A stretch of 50,940 bases of DNA from an uncultured Coriobacteriaceae bacterium (GCA_902798915.1 CADBYM010000022.1:1-50940); one strand, 5' to 3'. Counted from the first letter of the stretch, positions 32,855 to 42,452 are shown. The notes: generated from the sequence alone by a model not told the origin. Translations and numbers: made by a program.

Positions 32855-35254
32855 CTACGCCATCCAACCTTTGGCTTCGGCAATGCTCATCAGGTCCTGA
32901 AGCTGGCGTGGTGGCGAGAAGAGGTAGCCCTGCAGGCGCTCGCAGCCCATCGTTTGGAGCGCGTCACGCTGCTCGGGCGTCTCCACACCCTCGGCGAGGG
33001 TCGTGATGCGCAAGCGATGGCACATGTCCAGGATGGACGCCACGATGGTCGCGCTTCTGCTTCCCTCGACGAAGTTCCTCATGAACCGCATGTCGAGCTT
33101 GATGAGGTCGAAGGTCAGCTCCTCGAGGCTGTTGAGCGTCGAGTACTCGCTGCCGAAGTCGTCCATCCACACTTCGAAGCCCTGCTCACGGAAGCGGTCG
33201 ACCTCATGCCTGAGGAGCTCGGGAGTGTCCATGAAGGCACTCTCGGTTATCTCGATCTTGATGAAGTCGCGCGAGAGCCCCGACTCGTCCACGAGTGCCC
33301 CAATCGCCGCCACCATGTCGCACTGCGCGAAGTCCCTGCGCGAGAGGTTGACGGAGACCGGCACGATGGCGAACCCCCGTTCGCGCAAGAGCTTGAGGTC
33401 GGCAAGAGCCTGCCTCACCACGTAGACGCTGACCTTGTGAAGCAGCCCCTCGTCCTCGAGCACACCAATGAACTGCAAGGGAGAGAGCAGGCCGTACAGC
33501 GGATCAACCCAGCGCGAGAGCGCCTCAAGGTTGGCGAGCCTTCCCGTGCGCGCGTCGACGATCGGCTGGTAGTGCACCTTGATCCAGCCCTCGTTGAGCG
33601 CCTGGTCCAAATGGGAGACCAGATACCGGCGCATGCGGATGCGCTCGTCAAGCTCTTGGTCATACATGCGCCACAGCGTGTCGGGTTGGCCGGCGACGCT
33701 GTCGTAGGCAACCCGCGCCTTGTCGAGCAGTGAGATGACGGACTCCCCCTGATGCCATTCTGCGACGCCGGCCTTCACCACCGCCGCGCACTTCCCCTGC
33801 AAGGTCCTGTCCAAGCCGTCGACGAGGTGACTCATCACAGCGTCCACCTCATCAAGGTACACGAGCATGCCGAACCTGCTGCCACTGATGTAGGTGACGT
33901 GTCGGTTGGGCAGCGCCTCCTTGAGCAGGAGCGCCATGTTGCGGATGAGCTCGTCGCCTTCGGCGTACCCGTAGGTGTCGTTGAACTGTCGGAAGCTTCC
34001 AGACTTGACATAGCACACGACAGGACGTCGCGCAAAGTCCGCCACGCTGTGCAGGAGCTCTTCGCTGCGCATCGTGAAGTAGGGCATGGAGGGCAGGCCC
34101 GTGAGCTGGTTGACCTCATAGGCGCGCGCATGGCCGCTGATGTTTGACTCAACCATGCCCTCGCGCAGCGTCGCTGCGTCGCACGGACCGCCGAGGATGT
34201 GCGTGGATCCCCTTTGCCTCACCTTATGCACGTAGATGTTGGCGAGCTGGACCATCTGGCGCACCTCTTCCACGTCGGCAGGTTCGCCGACAGCATACCC
34301 AAACGAGCTGCTGAGGGCGGTCGGCAGCCCGTCGATGTGCAGCTCGTGGAACCGGACGCGACACTCCTCCACCATCTTGAGCGCATCCGGCTCATCAGCG
34401 TCTTGCACGAAGCAGATGAATTCGTCACCCCCGTAGCGATAGGTATTCTCGATGCCAAAGACGTCCTTAAGAATGGATGAGAACCCGCAGAGCACCGCAT
34501 GGCTTATCTCGACACCGTAGTAATCCTCGACGAGCGTGAATCGATTGATGTCGCCCATGACGACGAAGACAGGCTTGCCGACGTAGCGGTTGAGCCGGGA
34601 TCCGAGGCTGCTCCGGTTGAGTGCCCCGGTAAGCGTGTCGTGCTGCAAGTTGTAGGTAGCCGACTGGAGGCTCGCCATCATGGCGAATCGCAGCTGCAGG
34701 ACCGTGTATGTAACGGCAACCGAAAGCAGGAGGTACTCAAGCACGTGAAGCGCGTCCATCCCCGCGACCGCCCCGTCCTTCGTCACAAGGCAGAGCAGCA
34801 CGAAGAGCAGGCTCCACCCAAGTGTCACCCCAATCACACGGAACGGGCTATCCAGTATGAAGACAGGTATGGCGACCATGAACATGAGAAACGTCACCGC
34901 CGGATGGGTGGGATCCCACACGGTCCCTTGGAGGATGGCGATGATCATTACCGGCGCTTCCACCAGATACACCAGCAGAGTGGAGCGCTTGAACTTCTCG
35001 GGGATGAGGAACCTCTCCGCAACGAAGAGCAGCACAAAATAGGCGAGCAACAAGATGCTGTTGCCCATGAGGTCAGGAGCGCCTTGAATCAGGGACTGGG
35101 CGCAGAGGTTTACCGCAGAGATGGGAAGACCGGTGGTGGCGAAATAGCGTATGGCCGCGCGATTCTGACGCGCAACCTCATCCCAGTCAGAGGCATCGTC
35201 CCAACTCGCGTCATGCCCTCTCTTGTCCTCGAGGGCGGAGAATGAGTTTTGCAT
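32855..35254 (-). CDS. Membrane GGDEF-GGDEF-EAL cyclic-di-GMP protein
   Basis: The 799-residue protein starts with five or so membrane segments (residues about 45-190), then a first GGDEF domain (TLTGALNRSSLGSRL, RYGGDEFICF), a second, degenerate one (LTGLPSMPYF, with SGSRFGMLV where GGDEF should be) and a C-terminal EAL domain. The EAL motifs are kept: NLEALSRW, SVNLSRRDF, EITESAF, DDFGSEYSTL, KLDMRFM, AEGVET and QGYLFSPP, so phosphodiesterase activity is plausible. ATG35254 is preceded by AAGG. It would act in cyclic-di-GMP turnover at the membrane; no partner gene is seen. Confidence 0.88.
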   Translation of the reverse strand: MQNSFSALEDKRGHDASWDDASDWDEVARQNRAAIRYFATTGLPISAVNLCAQSLIQGAPDLMGNSILLLAYFVLLFVAERFLIPEKFKRSTLLVYLVEAPVMIIAILQGTVWDPTHPAVTFLMFMVAIPVFILDSPFRVIGVTLGWSLLFVLLCLVTKDGAVAGMDALHVLEYLLLSVAVTYTVLQLRFAMMASLQSATYNLQHDTLTGALNRSSLGSRLNRYVGKPVFVVMGDINRFTLVEDYYGVEISHAVLCGFSSILKDVFGIENTYRYGGDEFICFVQDADEPDALKMVEECRVRFHELHIDGLPTALSSSFGYAVGEPADVEEVRQMVQLANIYVHKVRQRGSTHILGGPCDAATLREGMVESNISGHARAYEVNQLTGLPSMPYFTMRSEELLHSVADFARRPVVCYVKSGSFRQFNDTYGYAEGDELIRNMALLLKEALPNRHVTYISGSRFGMLVYLDEVDAVMSHLVDGLDRTLQGKCAAVVKAGVAEWHQGESVISLLDKARVAYDSVAGQPDTLWRMYDQELDERIRMRRYLVSHLDQALNEGWIKVHYQPIVDARTGRLANLEALSRWVDPLYGLLSPLQFIGVLEDEGLLHKVSVYVVRQALADLKLLRERGFAIVPVSVNLSRRDFAQCDMVAAIGALVDESGLSRDFIKIEITESAFMDTPELLRHEVDRFREQGFEVWMDDFGSEYSTLNSLEELTFDLIKLDMRFMRNFVEGSRSATIVASILDMCHRLRITTLAEGVETPEQRDALQTMGCERLQGYLFSPPRQLQDLMSIAEAKGWMA

Positions 35255-35289
35255 CGCAAGACCTTCGCTTCTTGAGGTACCTTTTGAGT

Positions 35290-35320
35290 GGGCACCCCGA
35301 AGGCAGGTGCTGGGGTGCCC
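35290..35320 (-). terminator. Hairpin between nagA and the GGDEF/EAL gene
   Basis: GGGCACCCC and GGGGTGCCC form a perfect 9-bp stem nine bases past the nagA stop. It has no long T-run. It may end nagA transcription or work with Rho. Confidence 0.6.
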
Positions 35321-35328
35321 GGGTCTTG

Positions 35329-36495
35329 TTACGCCTCCACGCGCCTTCCGCCGACATACGTCTCGACGAGGTTGAGGCCCTGGTCAAGCACCACGAGGTC
35401 GGCGTCGCGGCCAGGCAGAATCTGACCACACCGGTCGTCGATGCCACACGAGCGCGCCGGAACCTCCGTGGCCATGCGGATGGCTTGCTCGGCAGTTACG
35501 ATGCCCCAGCTCGCCATGTTGCGGACGCCCTCGACGAGTGTGAGCGTACTCCCCGCAAAGTTGCCCCCCTCCTTGAGATACGCGGATCCGCCACGCAGCT
35601 CAATGGGCAACTCGCCGATGTAATAGTCGCCGTCGGGAAGGCCACCACAGCTCAGGCAGTCCGTGATGAGCACCACGTGCTCCCAGCCCTTCGAGCGAAC
35701 GAGCACCTCACAGACCACGGGGTCAACGTGCTTGCCGTCGCAGATGAGCTCGGAGTACAGTCCCTGGCTCGTCATGGCGCAGCCCACGATACCGGGCTCG
35801 CGATGCGCCATGTCGGCCATGCCGTTGAAGGTGTGCACCACCACGCGGGCGCCCGCAAGCACGGCAGCCGCAGCCTCGCCATAGGTCGCCGAGCTGTGCC
35901 CGATGGCCACCGTGTAGCCGGCGGCTGACGCTGCCGCGACGTACTCGATGGCACCCTCGCGCTCGGGAGCGAGCGCCGTCTTGCGGATGAGGCCTTGGGC
36001 CTGCTCCTGCCAACCCTCCAACACCTCGATGCGCGGGTCCGCGAGGTAACGTGGGTCCTGCGCTCCCTTGTGCTCCTCCGTAAAGAAGGGCCCCTCAAGG
36101 AAGATGCCCTGCGTACGGGCACCGACGAAGTCCGGATCTGCCTGCTGCGCCGCCACGGCATCCGCGACGCTCGCGCAGGCCTGAGCGGTCTTCTCGATGC
36201 CAGCCGTCAGCGTGGTGGCAAGCCAGCTGGTGGTACCGCGCTTCGCAAGCTCACGCGTGATGGTGTGGATGGAATCCGGGTCGCAGTCCATCACGTCGCA
36301 TCCCGCAAAGCCGTGGATGTGCGTGTCCACCAGGCCCGGGGCGACCCAGCAGCCCCTGCGGTCGACGATGCGCACTCCCTCGGGGCGGTCGATGCTCACG
36401 CCCCCGAACTTGCCGTCCTCGATGATCAGGTACCCGAACCCGTCGATGCCGCTCGGCAGCACCAGCTCGTCCGATACGATGGCATAGGTCTCCAT
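35329..36495 (-). CDS. nagA: N-acetylglucosamine-6-phosphate deacetylase
   Basis: The 388-residue amidohydrolase shows WVAPGLVDTHIHGF (HxH site), IFLEGPFF (Glu ligand), AIGHSSATYGEA, VVVHTFNGMADMAHREPG, ELICDGKHVDP and the catalytic Asp in VLITDCLSCGG. It removes the acetyl group from GlcNAc-6-P for amino sugar recycling. ATG36495 has AAGGAGG four bases upstream. It lies behind the flavodoxin gene by 48 bases on the same strand and may share its transcript. A ROK kinase gene lies 1 kb away, consistent with sugar metabolism. Confidence 0.94.
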   Translation of the reverse strand: METYAIVSDELVLPSGIDGFGYLIIEDGKFGGVSIDRPEGVRIVDRRGCWVAPGLVDTHIHGFAGCDVMDCDPDSIHTITRELAKRGTTSWLATTLTAGIEKTAQACASVADAVAAQQADPDFVGARTQGIFLEGPFFTEEHKGAQDPRYLADPRIEVLEGWQEQAQGLIRKTALAPEREGAIEYVAAASAAGYTVAIGHSSATYGEAAAAVLAGARVVVHTFNGMADMAHREPGIVGCAMTSQGLYSELICDGKHVDPVVCEVLVRSKGWEHVVLITDCLSCGGLPDGDYYIGELPIELRGGSAYLKEGGNFAGSTLTLVEGVRNMASWGIVTAEQAIRMATEVPARSCGIDDRCGQILPGRDADLVVLDQGLNLVETYVGGRRVEA

Positions 36496-36543
36496 TGTTC
36501 CTCCTTGTACTGTCTCCCGGGTGTCGAAGCCTTCAACCACTGC

Positions 36544-37038
36544 CTATTTTGCCGCCTTCTTTTGCTCGGCATTCTCAATCATCTGCACGATGGGTGCCTT
36601 CTCTTGCTCGCCGTAGGTGCCTTCCTCGATCTTCTTCTCTATTTTGCGCAGCTCGCGTTCCGCCCAAGGCGGCACGATCTCGCGAAGGTAGGGCTTTGGC
36701 TTCCCCCTCATGTAGAGGGCCATGGGATGGATGTCGATGCCCTTCGCCTTCAGACGCTCCTGCATGAGGTAGATCGGCCGTCGCGTGAGTGCCGAACTGC
36801 CGAACACGATTGCCAGCCGCACCATGCCCTCAGGAATGCTCTCGATGAATTCCTCCATTGAGGGGTCGAGCCTGAATGCGTAGAGCGCGCCGCCGATGAA
36901 CAGCACGTCAACGGGCTTCTTGATGGGCGCGCGCGGATCGTCGACGGAGATGGGCTCGACGTCGGCTCCCTCTTGTATGATCTCGGCCATCTCCTTCACG
37001 TGGCCGCCACGAGACTGATAGCGAATCGCGACTCTCAT
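36544..37038 (-). CDS. Flavodoxin-like protein
   Basis: The 164-residue product begins RVAIRYQSRGGHVKEMAEII, a variant of the FMN phosphate loop (usual T-x-T-G-x-T is S-R-G-G-H), and continues with VDVLFIGGALYAFRLDP and RLAIVFGSSALTRRP, a Rossmann-like flavodoxin fold. The charged C-terminal tail (ERELRKIEKKIEEGTYGEQEK) is additional. ATG37038 has GGAGG in front. It may carry electrons, but its partner is unknown; the loop is unusual enough that FMN binding should be treated as likely, not certain. Confidence 0.82.
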   Translation of the reverse strand: MRVAIRYQSRGGHVKEMAEIIQEGADVEPISVDDPRAPIKKPVDVLFIGGALYAFRLDPSMEEFIESIPEGMVRLAIVFGSSALTRRPIYLMQERLKAKGIDIHPMALYMRGKPKPYLREIVPPWAERELRKIEKKIEEGTYGEQEKAPIVQMIENAEQKKAAK

Positions 37039-37145
37039 GCTTCCTCCCTATCCGTTGGCAATGCGCATCATTATACGACGGGGCAGCGACTCCTCAGACC
37101 GAATATACTCTAGGCTATGGTTCGTCACCGGCAGAAGGAGTCCGA

Positions 37146-37295
37146 ATGAGCATCATCGACAAGGCAAAGGCAGCACTCGACGCCAACGAAGACGGCAAGG
37201 TCAGCCTTGAGGAGGTCAAGGCCGTCGGACAAGCCATCGCCTCCAAGGCCTCAGGTGTCGTAGACGGCATAGCCAGCAAGGTGAAAGCAGAGTAA
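37146..37295 (+). CDS. 49-residue EF-hand-type peptide
   Basis: A short gene with AGAAGGAG five bases before ATG37146 encodes MSIIDKAKAALDANEDGKVS and ends LASKVKAE-like before TAA (37293-37295). The loop D-A-N-E-D-G-K-V-S-L-E-E fits the 12-residue EF-hand calcium consensus (positions 1, 3, 5, 9 and 12 acidic or polar, Gly at 6). The rest looks helical. A -10-like TATACT lies at 37104-37109. Small proteins of this type are easy to overlook; it may buffer or sense calcium, alone or as a dimer (inference). Confidence 0.72.
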   Translation: MSIIDKAKAALDANEDGKVSLEEVKAVGQAIASKASGVVDGIASKVKAE

Positions 37296-37328
37296 CGGAC
37301 GGGGACGCATTCACGAGAGCATACATGG

Positions 37329-37368
37329 GACGGCCCCGTGGCGCCTCAAGGCACCACGGGGCCGTCCG
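37329..37368. terminator. Strong bidirectional hairpin between convergent genes
   Basis: GGACGGCCCCGTGG and CCACGGGGCCGTCC form a perfect 14-bp stem, with GCC-TCAA-GGC nested in the loop. It lies between the EF-hand gene (plus) and the glucokinase gene (minus), so it can end both. There is no T-run. Confidence 0.75.
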
Positions 37369-37391
37369 CATTACCGTGCTTGCTCGGCTTC

Positions 37392-38327
37392 CTACGCCTG
37401 CATCGCTTGGAAGGCGCTGCCGTACATGGCGGCGTCGTTACCTAGGCTCGCGGGAAGGATGCGCGTGCCGATGGAAGGCGCGAGGCAGTACTTGCGGAAT
37501 GCGTTACGCAGCTCCTCGGCGTACAGCTTGAAGCCACCGCCCACGCCACCGCCGATGAGGTACAGCTGCGGGTCCATGATTACGGAGATCTGCGCCAGCG
37601 CATAGCCGAGGCAGTCGCACATGTTCGAGATTGCCGCGATGGCAGCCTCGTCACCCTCACGGTATGCATTGAAGACCGAGAGCGTATCGGTGGGGCCGTC
37701 GAGCTTCACGGGCGTCTGGCCACGCTTCTTGCACTCCTGCTTGTACACGCGCACGATGCCCGAGGCCGAGGCATACTGCTCGAGGCAGCCCTGACGGCCG
37801 CAGCCGCACGAAGCCGTCTCGTCGCGGTTGACGGTGATGTGGCCAATCTCGCCACCGGCACCAAAGGCACCCGAGACAATCTTGCCGCCTGTGACGACAC
37901 CACCGCCGACGCCCGTGCCGATGGCGACCAGCACGAAGCTGTTCGAGTCTTTGGCCGTGCCCTGCCACAGCTCGCCGAGCGCCGCCGCATTCGCGTCGTT
38001 GACGAACGCGAGGTTCGCATGCGGGAAGGTGCGCTTGAGAGCCGCCTGCAAGCCCTTGGGATCGAGCTCGATGTTCGCGAGCATGCCCACTTCGCCGTCG
38101 TCGTCGACCGGGCCTGGCACGTCCAAGCCAACGGCGACAACGTCATCAGTCGTGGCGCCATTGTCTTCGAGCAGCTTCTTGAGACCCTCGGTGACCACCG
38201 CGAAGGCTGCCTCGCTCACGATTTCGCCCGTCGGAATCTTGGTCGCCGCCTGAAGCTGACCCTCGGTCGAGAACATGCCTGCCTTGATGCTTGTGCCACC
38301 AATGTCGATGCCCAGTACCTTGCCCAT
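37392..38327 (-). CDS. glk: ROK-family glucokinase
   Basis: The 311-residue kinase has the ATP loop GIDIGGTSIKAGMF, the catalytic Asp in FVNDANAAALGELW, IGTGVGGGVVTGGKI, and the ROK zinc motif GHITVNRDETASCGCGRQGCLEQYAS (G-H-I through C-x-C-x4-C). This form phosphorylates glucose or a related hexose at C6. ATG38327 has GAGGAG six bases upstream. It converges on the EF-hand gene across a strong hairpin. NagC/Mlc-type DNA-binding is absent, so it is an enzyme, not a repressor. Confidence 0.92.
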   Translation of the reverse strand: MGKVLGIDIGGTSIKAGMFSTEGQLQAATKIPTGEIVSEAAFAVVTEGLKKLLEDNGATTDDVVAVGLDVPGPVDDDGEVGMLANIELDPKGLQAALKRTFPHANLAFVNDANAAALGELWQGTAKDSNSFVLVAIGTGVGGGVVTGGKIVSGAFGAGGEIGHITVNRDETASCGCGRQGCLEQYASASGIVRVYKQECKKRGQTPVKLDGPTDTLSVFNAYREGDEAAIAAISNMCDCLGYALAQISVIMDPQLYLIGGGVGGGFKLYAEELRNAFRKYCLAPSIGTRILPASLGNDAAMYGSAFQAMQA

Positions 38328-38492
38328 GCCGTACTCCTCTCACGTAGTTGACGCAGCCGAAGTCATACAAACGAAGCATAGGTGCCATCTTAGCCCTTGT
38401 GCATGGCATACACCACTGCAATATATGCGAAGTGCCGGAGCATCTCGGGCGGGGGCGTCGGTGACACGCGCGGTACGTCATGCCCCGAAGAC

Positions 38493-39839
38493 CTAGAGGC
38501 TCCGTGGTGCCATCTGGCCCATGTCGCCCATGCCGCCCGTGCGATCGCCCATGCCGCCCATACGATCGCCCATGTCGCGCATTCGACCACCCACGCCGCC
38601 GGCTCCGCCCTTACGACCGCCCATGCCGCCGCCCATGCCGCCGCCCATCATTGAGTTCTGCAGGGCGGTAACCTCCTCGCCGTTGACCGTGACGGTTCCG
38701 CCCGTGAGCCGACCCTCGCCGTCATAGTCGAACGCAGACTGGGCGGTGATGGCTACGGTTCCGCCACTTATATACAGGTTGCCGTTGGAGTCCAGCGCGT
38801 CAGTATCGCCTTGGGCCATGGTGATGGTGATGTTGCCACCGGCAATCTGTATGGTGGGGGTGCCAATGGAGACCTTGTTCGTGGCGTTGATGCCATCGTC
38901 GGTTGCCTGCACGTCAATCGTGCCGTCGTTGATGATGACCTGCGTCGACTCTATAGCCTCTGCCGCACTCAGCTTGAAGGCTCCCCCGTCAATCTGCACG
39001 CACGCGTTGCCCTGAATCGCATCGTTGCCCGCCTCGATGGTCCACGTACCACCCGAGATGCTCACGTTGCCGAGCGTCTCGTCCTCTTCGTTTTCGGCAT
39101 GGACGCCGTCTTTCTTCGTGTTTATGGTCAGCGTGCCGTCGGAGGCATACAGGTTGTCGTTGACCTCGAGCGCATCGGACTCGCAAGTGATGGCGTACGT
39201 TCCGCCCGTGATCTTGAGGTCGTCCTTGCTCGTGACACCATTGTCTGAGGAGGAGATCTCCAGCGTTCCCAAGCCGTTGAGCACGAGGTCATCCTTGCTG
39301 AAGATGGCCGCATCGGTGTTCGTCTCGCCATCGGCTGCGAACGTTCCCGTCACTGCAAGCGCGTTGTTGCTGCCCTTCGCAGTCGTGACGAACACCTTGT
39401 CTGCAGACTTCACATAGATGGCAGGCGCGTCGACGTTCGTGATGGATGCCTCGTCGAGTACCAGCTGAACCTTGGCGGCTGAGTCCGCGTCCACCGTGAC
39501 GGTGACGTCGGTCGCCGTGCCCGAGAGCACGTACGTGCCCTCCTCGGTGATGCTCACGTCCTTGCCGTTCGCAAGCGCGATGTTGGACGCGTCCGCAAGG
39601 TCAGCCTCTTGCCTGAGGTCGCGCTCCGTAAAGACCTCGCCAGCAGTCCCGCCTTCGCTTGCCGCCGCGCCCTTCTGGGCGGCGGTGCTCTTCTGGGTAG
39701 TCGCGCTCGTCTGGGCGGCTGTGCTCGCAGCACCAGAGGGATTCGACTCCTGGGCCTGCGCGCCACAACCGATAAGGGACACACCCAACAGGCTCGCCAC
39801 TATCGCCGCCTGCACCTTGCTTATGGTTCGCTTAAACAT
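38493..39839 (-). CDS. Beta-helical carbohydrate-binding lipoprotein (DUF4353 type)
   Basis: The 448-residue protein has a lipoprotein signal (AAIVASLLGVSLIGCGAQ), a low-complexity Ser/Ala/Gln linker, and then a long series of Asn/Gly/Thr-rich strands such as NNALAVTGTFAADGE, ISSSDNGVTSKDDLKITGG and VISGGTWTIEAGNDAIQG, which match the Cthe_2159-like calcium and polysaccharide binding beta-helix (DUF4353). The C-terminal 50 residues are a Gly/Met/Arg/Asp-rich tail with repeats of G-M-G-G. ATG39839 has GGAGGT seven bases upstream. It is anchored in the envelope; role in binding surface glycans is inferred. Confidence 0.82.
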   Translation of the reverse strand: MFKRTISKVQAAIVASLLGVSLIGCGAQAQESNPSGAASTAAQTSATTQKSTAAQKGAAASEGGTAGEVFTERDLRQEADLADASNIALANGKDVSITEEGTYVLSGTATDVTVTVDADSAAKVQLVLDEASITNVDAPAIYVKSADKVFVTTAKGSNNALAVTGTFAADGETNTDAAIFSKDDLVLNGLGTLEISSSDNGVTSKDDLKITGGTYAITCESDALEVNDNLYASDGTLTINTKKDGVHAENEEDETLGNVSISGGTWTIEAGNDAIQGNACVQIDGGAFKLSAAEAIESTQVIINDGTIDVQATDDGINATNKVSIGTPTIQIAGGNITITMAQGDTDALDSNGNLYISGGTVAITAQSAFDYDGEGRLTGGTVTVNGEEVTALQNSMMGGGMGGGMGGRKGGAGGVGGRMRDMGDRMGGMGDRTGGMGDMGQMAPRSL

Positions 39840-40103
39840 ATGATGACCTCCTCATCGTACGCGACCGATTTCGGAGTAAGTGTACGACCCCATCCTTAAT
39901 GCTACTTAAAGAACGGGGCGCAGCTTATCTCTTCCACACTGTTTAAACGACCTTAAGTTTGCGGGCCACCTATGGGCGTGGCCCACTCGTCCTGCCGACC
40001 ATGCACAAGGTCGTTGATGCAGAGCTGGACCGACACTCCGCAGCCACGACCGACCCGCAAGACGACCTCCCGAACCGTGACGCACTATGGCCTCGCGGTC
40101 ACG
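39840..40103. other. Intergenic region upstream of the beta-helical lipoprotein gene
   Basis: The left 120 bases are AT-richer and should hold the promoter of the lipoprotein gene (minus strand). I see no gene or strong repeat in the rest. Confidence 0.45.
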
Positions 40104-42452
40104 CTAGCCAAACCCCAACGCCGAGCCGAGAAGCCACACGACGAGCGCGGCAACCCACGCGACGGCGCATTGTCCCAATGCGACGCCCAGCGCCTTCTCG
40201 CGCCCGAGCTCACGCTTGACGGCGGCGATTGCCGCGACGCAGGGCGTGTACAACAGCGAGAAGACCAGCATCGACGCCGCTTGCAGCGTGGTGAGCGTCG
40301 CTGCCACGCCACCCGGCGTCGAGAACAGCTCCTCCATGACGGCAACGACGCTTTCCTTGGCCATGAAGCCGCTGATGAGCGAGGTCGCGATACGCCAGTC
40401 TCCCAAGCCGATGGGGGCAAGGACCGGGACAAGCCAACCGGAGATCGACGCAAGGATGCTCGACCCCTCATCGCTCACGAGGTTGAGCGCGGCGTCGAAG
40501 TGCGAGAGGAACCACACCGCGATCGTCGCCATAAGGATGACGGAAAAGGCGCGTTGCAGGAAGTCCTTTGCCTTCTCCCACAGGAGCTGCACCACGCTGC
40601 GCGGGCTGGGCAGACGGTAGTTGGGCAGCTCGAGCACCAACGGCACCGCCTCTCCCGTAAAGACGAATCGCGTGTAGACGAGTGCCGCGACGATGCCCAA
40701 GACGATGCCCAACAGGTACAGACCTACCATGACGAGCCCACCATGCTCAGGAAAGAACGCGCTCACGAAGAAGGCATAGATGGGAAGCTTGGCCGTACAG
40801 CTCATGAAGGGCGTAAGCAGGATGGTGATGCGCCGGTCGCGATCGGACGGGAGGGTTCGCGTCGACATGATTGCCGGCACGCTGCACCCGAAGCCGATGA
40901 GCATGGGCACAATGGAGCGACCAGAAAGACCTATCTTGTGCAAGGGCTTATCCATGAAGAACGCCACTCGGGCCAGATAGCCCGAGTCCTCGAGGAGGGA
41001 GAGGAAGAGGAACATCACCACAATGATGGGCAGGAACGAGAGCACCGAGCCCACACCCTCGAAGACACCGTCAATCAGCAGGCTGTGCCACATGGGGTTG
41101 ACGTGTGCGCTCGTCATCGCCTGGTCGACGAGCGCCGTGAGGTTTCCGATTCCCTCCTCGAGCAGACCTTGCAGCCACGCGCCGACCACGTTGAAGGTGA
41201 GGTGGAAGATCAGTGCCATGATGGCGACGAAGAACGGAATGGCGGTCCACTTGCCCGTGAGGATGCGGTCGATTGCCTGGCTGCGCAGGTGCTCCCTGCT
41301 CTCGCGCGGCCTAGTGACGCACGCGTCGCACACGTGGAAGATGAACGAGAAGCGCATGTCGGCAATGGCGGCCGCAGCGTCGAGTCCACGCTCTGCCTCC
41401 ATCTGACGAACGATGTGACCGAGAGTCTCGCGCTCGTTCTGGTCCAAGGCGAGCTGCTCGATGATAAGCTCGTCTCCTTCGATTGCCTTGCTCGCGGCAA
41501 AGCGAACGGGCAGACCCGCGCGCTCGGCGTGGTCTTCGATGAGGTGCCCCACCGCATGCAGGCATCGATGCACCGCACCACCATGGTCCAGCGGGGAGCA
41601 GAAGTCCTGACGCGGCGGCCGCTCCTGAAAATGCGCGACATGCAGGGCGTGACGCACCACTTCGTCGACGCCCTCCCCCGTCGCAGCACAGATGGGGATC
41701 ACCGGCACGCCCAGCAGCTGCTCCATGCGGTTTATGTCCACGGAGCCGCCGTTACCCCTGAGCTCGTCCATCATGTTGAGCGCCACCACCATGGGGATGT
41801 TCATCTCCAAGCACTGCATGGTGAGGTAGAGGTTGCGTTCGATGTTGGTGGAGTCCACGATGTTGATGATGCCGTGCGGGTGTTCGCGCAGGACGAAGTC
41901 ACGACTCACCAGCTCCTCGCTCGAGTATGGCGACATGGAGTAGATGCCCGGCAAGTCAGTCACCAACGTGTTTGCATGCCCGCGAATCACACCGTCCTTG
42001 CGATCAACCGTCACGCCCGGGAAGTTACCTACGTGCTGGTTGGCTCCGGTCAGCTGGTTGAAGAGCGTGGTCTTGCCGCAATTCTGGTTTCCTACCAACG
42101 CGAACGAGAGCGTCATGTCATCGGGCAGCGGGTGCTCGGTCGCCGTGTCATGGAACTTGCCCTCCTCGCCCAAGCCGGGGTGTGGCACCTCCGGCACAGG
42201 AACATGCACGTCGCTGGCCTCCTCTGTCACCGCAGACGAGACGTCAATGCGGGCGGCATCTGCCAGGCGCAGGGTAAGCTCGTAGCCATGAATGCGCAGC
42301 TCCATGGGGTCACCCATGGGCGCGTACTTTACCAGCGTGACCTTCGCCCCGGGAATCACGCCCATGTCGAGGAAGTGCTGGCGCAGCGCACCCTCTCCCC
42401 CGACCCGCTCCACCACGGCGCTTTCGCCTATCTGCAGCTCATCGAGCGTCAC
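40104..42452 (-). CDS. feoB: Ferrous iron transport protein, FeoA-FeoB fusion
   Basis: The 782-residue protein joins a FeoA SH3-like domain (residues 1-75: TLDELQIGESAVVERVGGEG, LRIHGYELTLRLADA) to FeoB. FeoB has the G-protein motifs GNQNCGKTT (121-129), the G2 Thr in NFPGVTVDRKDG, DLPG and NMMD, then a membrane domain with two Cys-bearing Gate motifs (LIGFGCSVPAIMSTR, LYTPCVAAIAA). GTG42452 is preferred because AGGAGG lies five bases before it and the protein then begins as typical FeoA; ATG42479 is in frame but poorer. GTP-driven Fe2+ uptake in the cytoplasmic membrane is well known. Three Fur-like boxes lie upstream. Confidence 0.93.
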   Translation of the reverse strand: MTLDELQIGESAVVERVGGEGALRQHFLDMGVIPGAKVTLVKYAPMGDPMELRIHGYELTLRLADAARIDVSSAVTEEASDVHVPVPEVPHPGLGEEGKFHDTATEHPLPDDMTLSFALVGNQNCGKTTLFNQLTGANQHVGNFPGVTVDRKDGVIRGHANTLVTDLPGIYSMSPYSSEELVSRDFVLREHPHGIINIVDSTNIERNLYLTMQCLEMNIPMVVALNMMDELRGNGGSVDINRMEQLLGVPVIPICAATGEGVDEVVRHALHVAHFQERPPRQDFCSPLDHGGAVHRCLHAVGHLIEDHAERAGLPVRFAASKAIEGDELIIEQLALDQNERETLGHIVRQMEAERGLDAAAAIADMRFSFIFHVCDACVTRPRESREHLRSQAIDRILTGKWTAIPFFVAIMALIFHLTFNVVGAWLQGLLEEGIGNLTALVDQAMTSAHVNPMWHSLLIDGVFEGVGSVLSFLPIIVVMFLFLSLLEDSGYLARVAFFMDKPLHKIGLSGRSIVPMLIGFGCSVPAIMSTRTLPSDRDRRITILLTPFMSCTAKLPIYAFFVSAFFPEHGGLVMVGLYLLGIVLGIVAALVYTRFVFTGEAVPLVLELPNYRLPSPRSVVQLLWEKAKDFLQRAFSVILMATIAVWFLSHFDAALNLVSDEGSSILASISGWLVPVLAPIGLGDWRIATSLISGFMAKESVVAVMEELFSTPGGVAATLTTLQAASMLVFSLLYTPCVAAIAAVKRELGREKALGVALGQCAVAWVAALVVWLLGSALGFG

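Noticed and set aside
35290..35320. Hairpin after nagA as a riboswitch for the GGDEF/EAL gene
   Set aside because: On the minus strand it lies beyond the nagA stop and downstream of the GGDEF/EAL gene's start would be on the wrong side; a terminator role is simpler.
38397..38671. Small plus-strand frames opposite the Gly/Met-rich tail
   Set aside because: They are repeats read in other frames and have no ribosome site or homologue pattern.
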